Source of the DNA: an uncultured Bacteroidales bacterium
Lineage (GTDB): Bacteria; Bacteroidota; Bacteroidia; Bacteroidales; Muribaculaceae
Direction: 5' to 3'
Assembly: GCA_947176235.1 (NCBI GenBank)
Contig: CAMWPM010000022.1
Location: forward strand, 1-34,509
Length of the DNA stretch: 34,509 nucleotides
A program made the translations under genes and the position numbers. Positions within the stretch are counted from its first letter, which is position 1, and the number at the start of each line of letters is the position of its first letter. Positions 32,465 to 34,509 of the stretch are shown here, in pieces. A model generated the notes under the pieces. It was not told the DNA's origin and made no database searches. It saw only the letters and a program-made list of their open reading frames with translations.

Positions 32465-34509
32465 ATGAAAAAATCCATCTTTGGGAAATTGGCAGCCGCA
32501 GCCCTCTTTGCATCTCTCGGCATTGTTGGTGCGCCCTCCATGTCTGCCGACAATTCTAAGGAAGGCTCGGGCAATCCCTACCTTCCGCTGTGGGAGCACC
32601 TGCCCGACGGCGAACCACGCGTATTTGAGGATCCCGACAACCCCGGAAAATTCCGCGCCTACATCATCGGATCCCACGATCTGCGGGGCACCGAATATTG
32701 CGGTCCCGACATCCGTATGTGGTCAGCCCCGGTTGAGGATCTCACCGACTGGCGCGACGAAGGTCCCATTTTCACGTATCAGCTCGATGGCAAGTGGGAC
32801 GTCATGTATGCCCCCGACCTTGTTGAGGTAAAGCAGAAGGACGGCAAAAAGGTCTACTATCTCTACCCCCACAGCCGTGGGCCCCGCCGCGAAGCAATGG
32901 TCTGCAAGGGCGACCGCCCCGACGGTCCCTTCACTCCCGTCAATCTCACCCCCGACGGCTCAGCTGCTGTCGAAGGCAGTATCCTCGGATTCGACCCCTC
33001 CATCTACGTTGAGGAAATCACCGACCCGGCCGATCCTGATTTCGACAAGGGTTTCCGTGCCTACGGCTTCTGGGGATTCCAGCACTCAAGCGCCGCCCAG
33101 CTCGACCAGAACACCATGTACTCCGTTCGCCCCGGCACCGAGATCATCCCTTACTTCATGCCTGCAAGTGTACGCTACGGCGAAGTGCGTGATCCCGAAG
33201 GCACCGTCTATCCCGCCCTCTACAGCGAGCAGAACCCCGGCGACTTCAATTTCTTCGAAGCATCATCAATCCGCAAGATCGGCAATAAGTATCTCATGAT
33301 ATTCTCCGGACATTCCGGTCCCGACTACGGCATCCCCAGCTCCAACTCAACCCTTCGCTACGCTTTTGCCGACTCCCCTCTCGGTCCCTGGCGCAGCGGC
33401 GGTGTGCTCGTCGATTCCCGTGGCATAGTCCTTAACGAAAATGGTGACGCGCTCATCGAGACCAACGCCGCCCACAACACCCACGGCTCTCTCCAGGAGA
33501 TCAACGGGCAATGGTACGTGTTCTACCACCGTCCCCCTCGCGGCTTCGGTTTCGCCCGCCAGGCAATGGTAGCTCCCGTGCAGATCGAATGGGATCAGAA
33601 GCCAGTAGCTGATGGAGGCGTAGTTAAGATCACAGGTTACGACCCCTATAGCCCCGACGGCAAGTGGACCGCCGAAGCCTCCAACGGCGATGTTTATTCC
33701 GGCGCGGAAGTCACCTCCGAGGGCTTCCAGATCTATGGTCTCGACCCCTATCGTTACTACGACGCCGGTTACGCCTGCTATCTGTCCAACATCGGTTCAC
33801 AGCAGGACACATGGGACATCTGGGATGCCAACATGCCCGTCATGATGAAAGGCGGCGACATCGTCGGTTATAAGTACTTCGGTTTTGGAGGGCTCGACAA
33901 AGCCGACAAAGGCTTGAAGCCATTCGCCGGCACAAAGGTTGGCAACAACACCGAGTTCAACCTCTTCCTCACCCCCCTCGGGCCCTGGCCCGTCAAGATT
34001 GGCGTATGGCTCGACGGACCCTACGACAATGACACCTGGAAAGGCAGCAAGATCGGTGAGATCCTCGTTCCCCCGGGCTCCGCACAGGAGATGACCAAGT
34101 TCACCATCGACGTGTCCGACGCCGTTGACGGTCTCGATGGCAAACATGCCATCTTCCTCAAGGCTGAAGGATTCCCCGGACGCCCAGCCCTGCAGCTCAA
34201 CGGTCTCGGATTCAGCACCCCTGATAATCCCCTTGTCCACAAGCCTTCCCCCAAAGTCACAGTAGCCGTCAACGGCGTTGCTCTCGAGCTACCCGCCAAC
34301 CCCACCCGCTCCAACAATGACAACGGCTACGTAGGCTACGACCGCTACGACGTCAACTACACCCTCCTTTCCGACAAGACCCCCGAGGTGACTGCCGTAT
34401 GCTCCGAACCCGAAGTCAAGATCTTCGTGACTCAACCCGCCTCCCCCACCGACAAAGCCGTCGTCAAATTCGACTACAACGGCGCCGTCAAGACCTACAC
34501 CCTCACCCC
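32465..34509 (+). CDS. GH43-like five-bladed beta-propeller glycosidase, truncated by window end
   Basis: This frame is open from the ATG at 32465 to the right edge (681 codons, no stop), so the gene is partial. A signal peptide covers about residues 1-28. The GH43 propeller follows. Visible residues are D56 in FEDPDNPGKF (catalytic base), D118 in MYAPDLVE (the APD motif, pKa modulator), E265 in FFEASSIRKIGNKY (general acid) and H340 in HNTHGSL. After ~400, a beta-sandwich, possibly carbohydrate-binding, includes DAGYACYLSNIGSQQDTWD and KHAIFLKAEGFPGRPALQLNGLGF. A further beta domain begins near 595. Members are arabinofuranosidases, xylosidases or galactanases. Subfamily is unresolved, though subfamily 34 is a plausible guess. 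It is 36 bases after the GH95 gene, so the two probably form an operon. Confidence 0.88.
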   Translation, partial: MKKSIFGKLAAAALFASLGIVGAPSMSADNSKEGSGNPYLPLWEHLPDGEPRVFEDPDNPGKFRAYIIGSHDLRGTEYCGPDIRMWSAPVEDLTDWRDEGPIFTYQLDGKWDVMYAPDLVEVKQKDGKKVYYLYPHSRGPRREAMVCKGDRPDGPFTPVNLTPDGSAAVEGSILGFDPSIYVEEITDPADPDFDKGFRAYGFWGFQHSSAAQLDQNTMYSVRPGTEIIPYFMPASVRYGEVRDPEGTVYPALYSEQNPGDFNFFEASSIRKIGNKYLMIFSGHSGPDYGIPSSNSTLRYAFADSPLGPWRSGGVLVDSRGIVLNENGDALIETNAAHNTHGSLQEINGQWYVFYHRPPRGFGFARQAMVAPVQIEWDQKPVADGGVVKITGYDPYSPDGKWTAEASNGDVYSGAEVTSEGFQIYGLDPYRYYDAGYACYLSNIGSQQDTWDIWDANMPVMMKGGDIVGYKYFGFGGLDKADKGLKPFAGTKVGNNTEFNLFLTPLGPWPVKIGVWLDGPYDNDTWKGSKIGEILVPPGSAQEMTKFTIDVSDAVDGLDGKHAIFLKAEGFPGRPALQLNGLGFSTPDNPLVHKPSPKVTVAVNGVALELPANPTRSNNDNGYVGYDRYDVNYTLLSDKTPEVTAVCSEPEVKIFVTQPASPTDKAVVKFDYNGAVKTYTLT

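Overview
The window looks like a chromosomal segment of a moderately GC-rich member of the order Bacteroidales. This is inferred from Bacteroidetes-type promoters (-7 element TAnnTTTG, sometimes with a TTTG element 19-20 bases upstream), the lack of Shine-Dalgarno-like sequences, a TonB-dependent receptor with a neighbouring lipoprotein, GH95 and GH43 glycosidases, and the Bacteroidetes form of the histidine-utilisation operon. A Muribaculaceae-like gut commensal would fit, but the sequence alone does not prove it. No rRNA, tRNA, CRISPR array, transposase or phage gene was seen.

Layout, left to right. (1) 42-3245, minus: a surface-type lipoprotein downstream of a TonB-dependent receptor that has no SusD partner in the window. 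(2) 3630-6280, plus: an ABC ATPase, an ABC permease and a YtrA-type GntR regulator, followed by a 25-residue hydrophobic micro-ORF and a 111-residue membrane-anchored protein of unknown function. A 24-base palindrome sits on the predicted transcription start of this operon. (3) 6291-6852, minus: folB, preceded by a leader or small RNA with its own promoter and terminator-like hairpin. (4) 7009-12747, minus: a tripartite RND efflux operon (adaptor, pump, outer-membrane channel). (5) 12957-15811, plus: ispD and recG, overlapping by four bases. (6) 15829-22459, minus: ftcD-hutU-hutH-hutI, a complete set for turning histidine into glutamate through formiminotransfer to tetrahydrofolate. (7) 22789-26908, plus: ndk, a secreted M23/LysM peptidase, a DcaP-like porin, and a protein with a glutaminase fold whose catalytic residues appear to be lost. 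(8) 27055-28656: a small acidic-tailed protein convergent with a split ThrE-type threonine/serine exporter pair. (9) 28783 to the right edge, plus: recR, a GNAT acetyltransferase, a GH95 fucosidase/galactosidase and a GH43 glycosidase cut by the window end.

Most of this is housekeeping or well-known metabolism. The less ordinary parts are the glutaminase-like pseudoenzyme candidate at 25976-26908, the small membrane proteins attached to the GntR/ABC operon with its promoter-proximal palindrome, and the short structured RNA candidate between the RND operon and folB. I found no clearly new multi-gene defence or mobile system.
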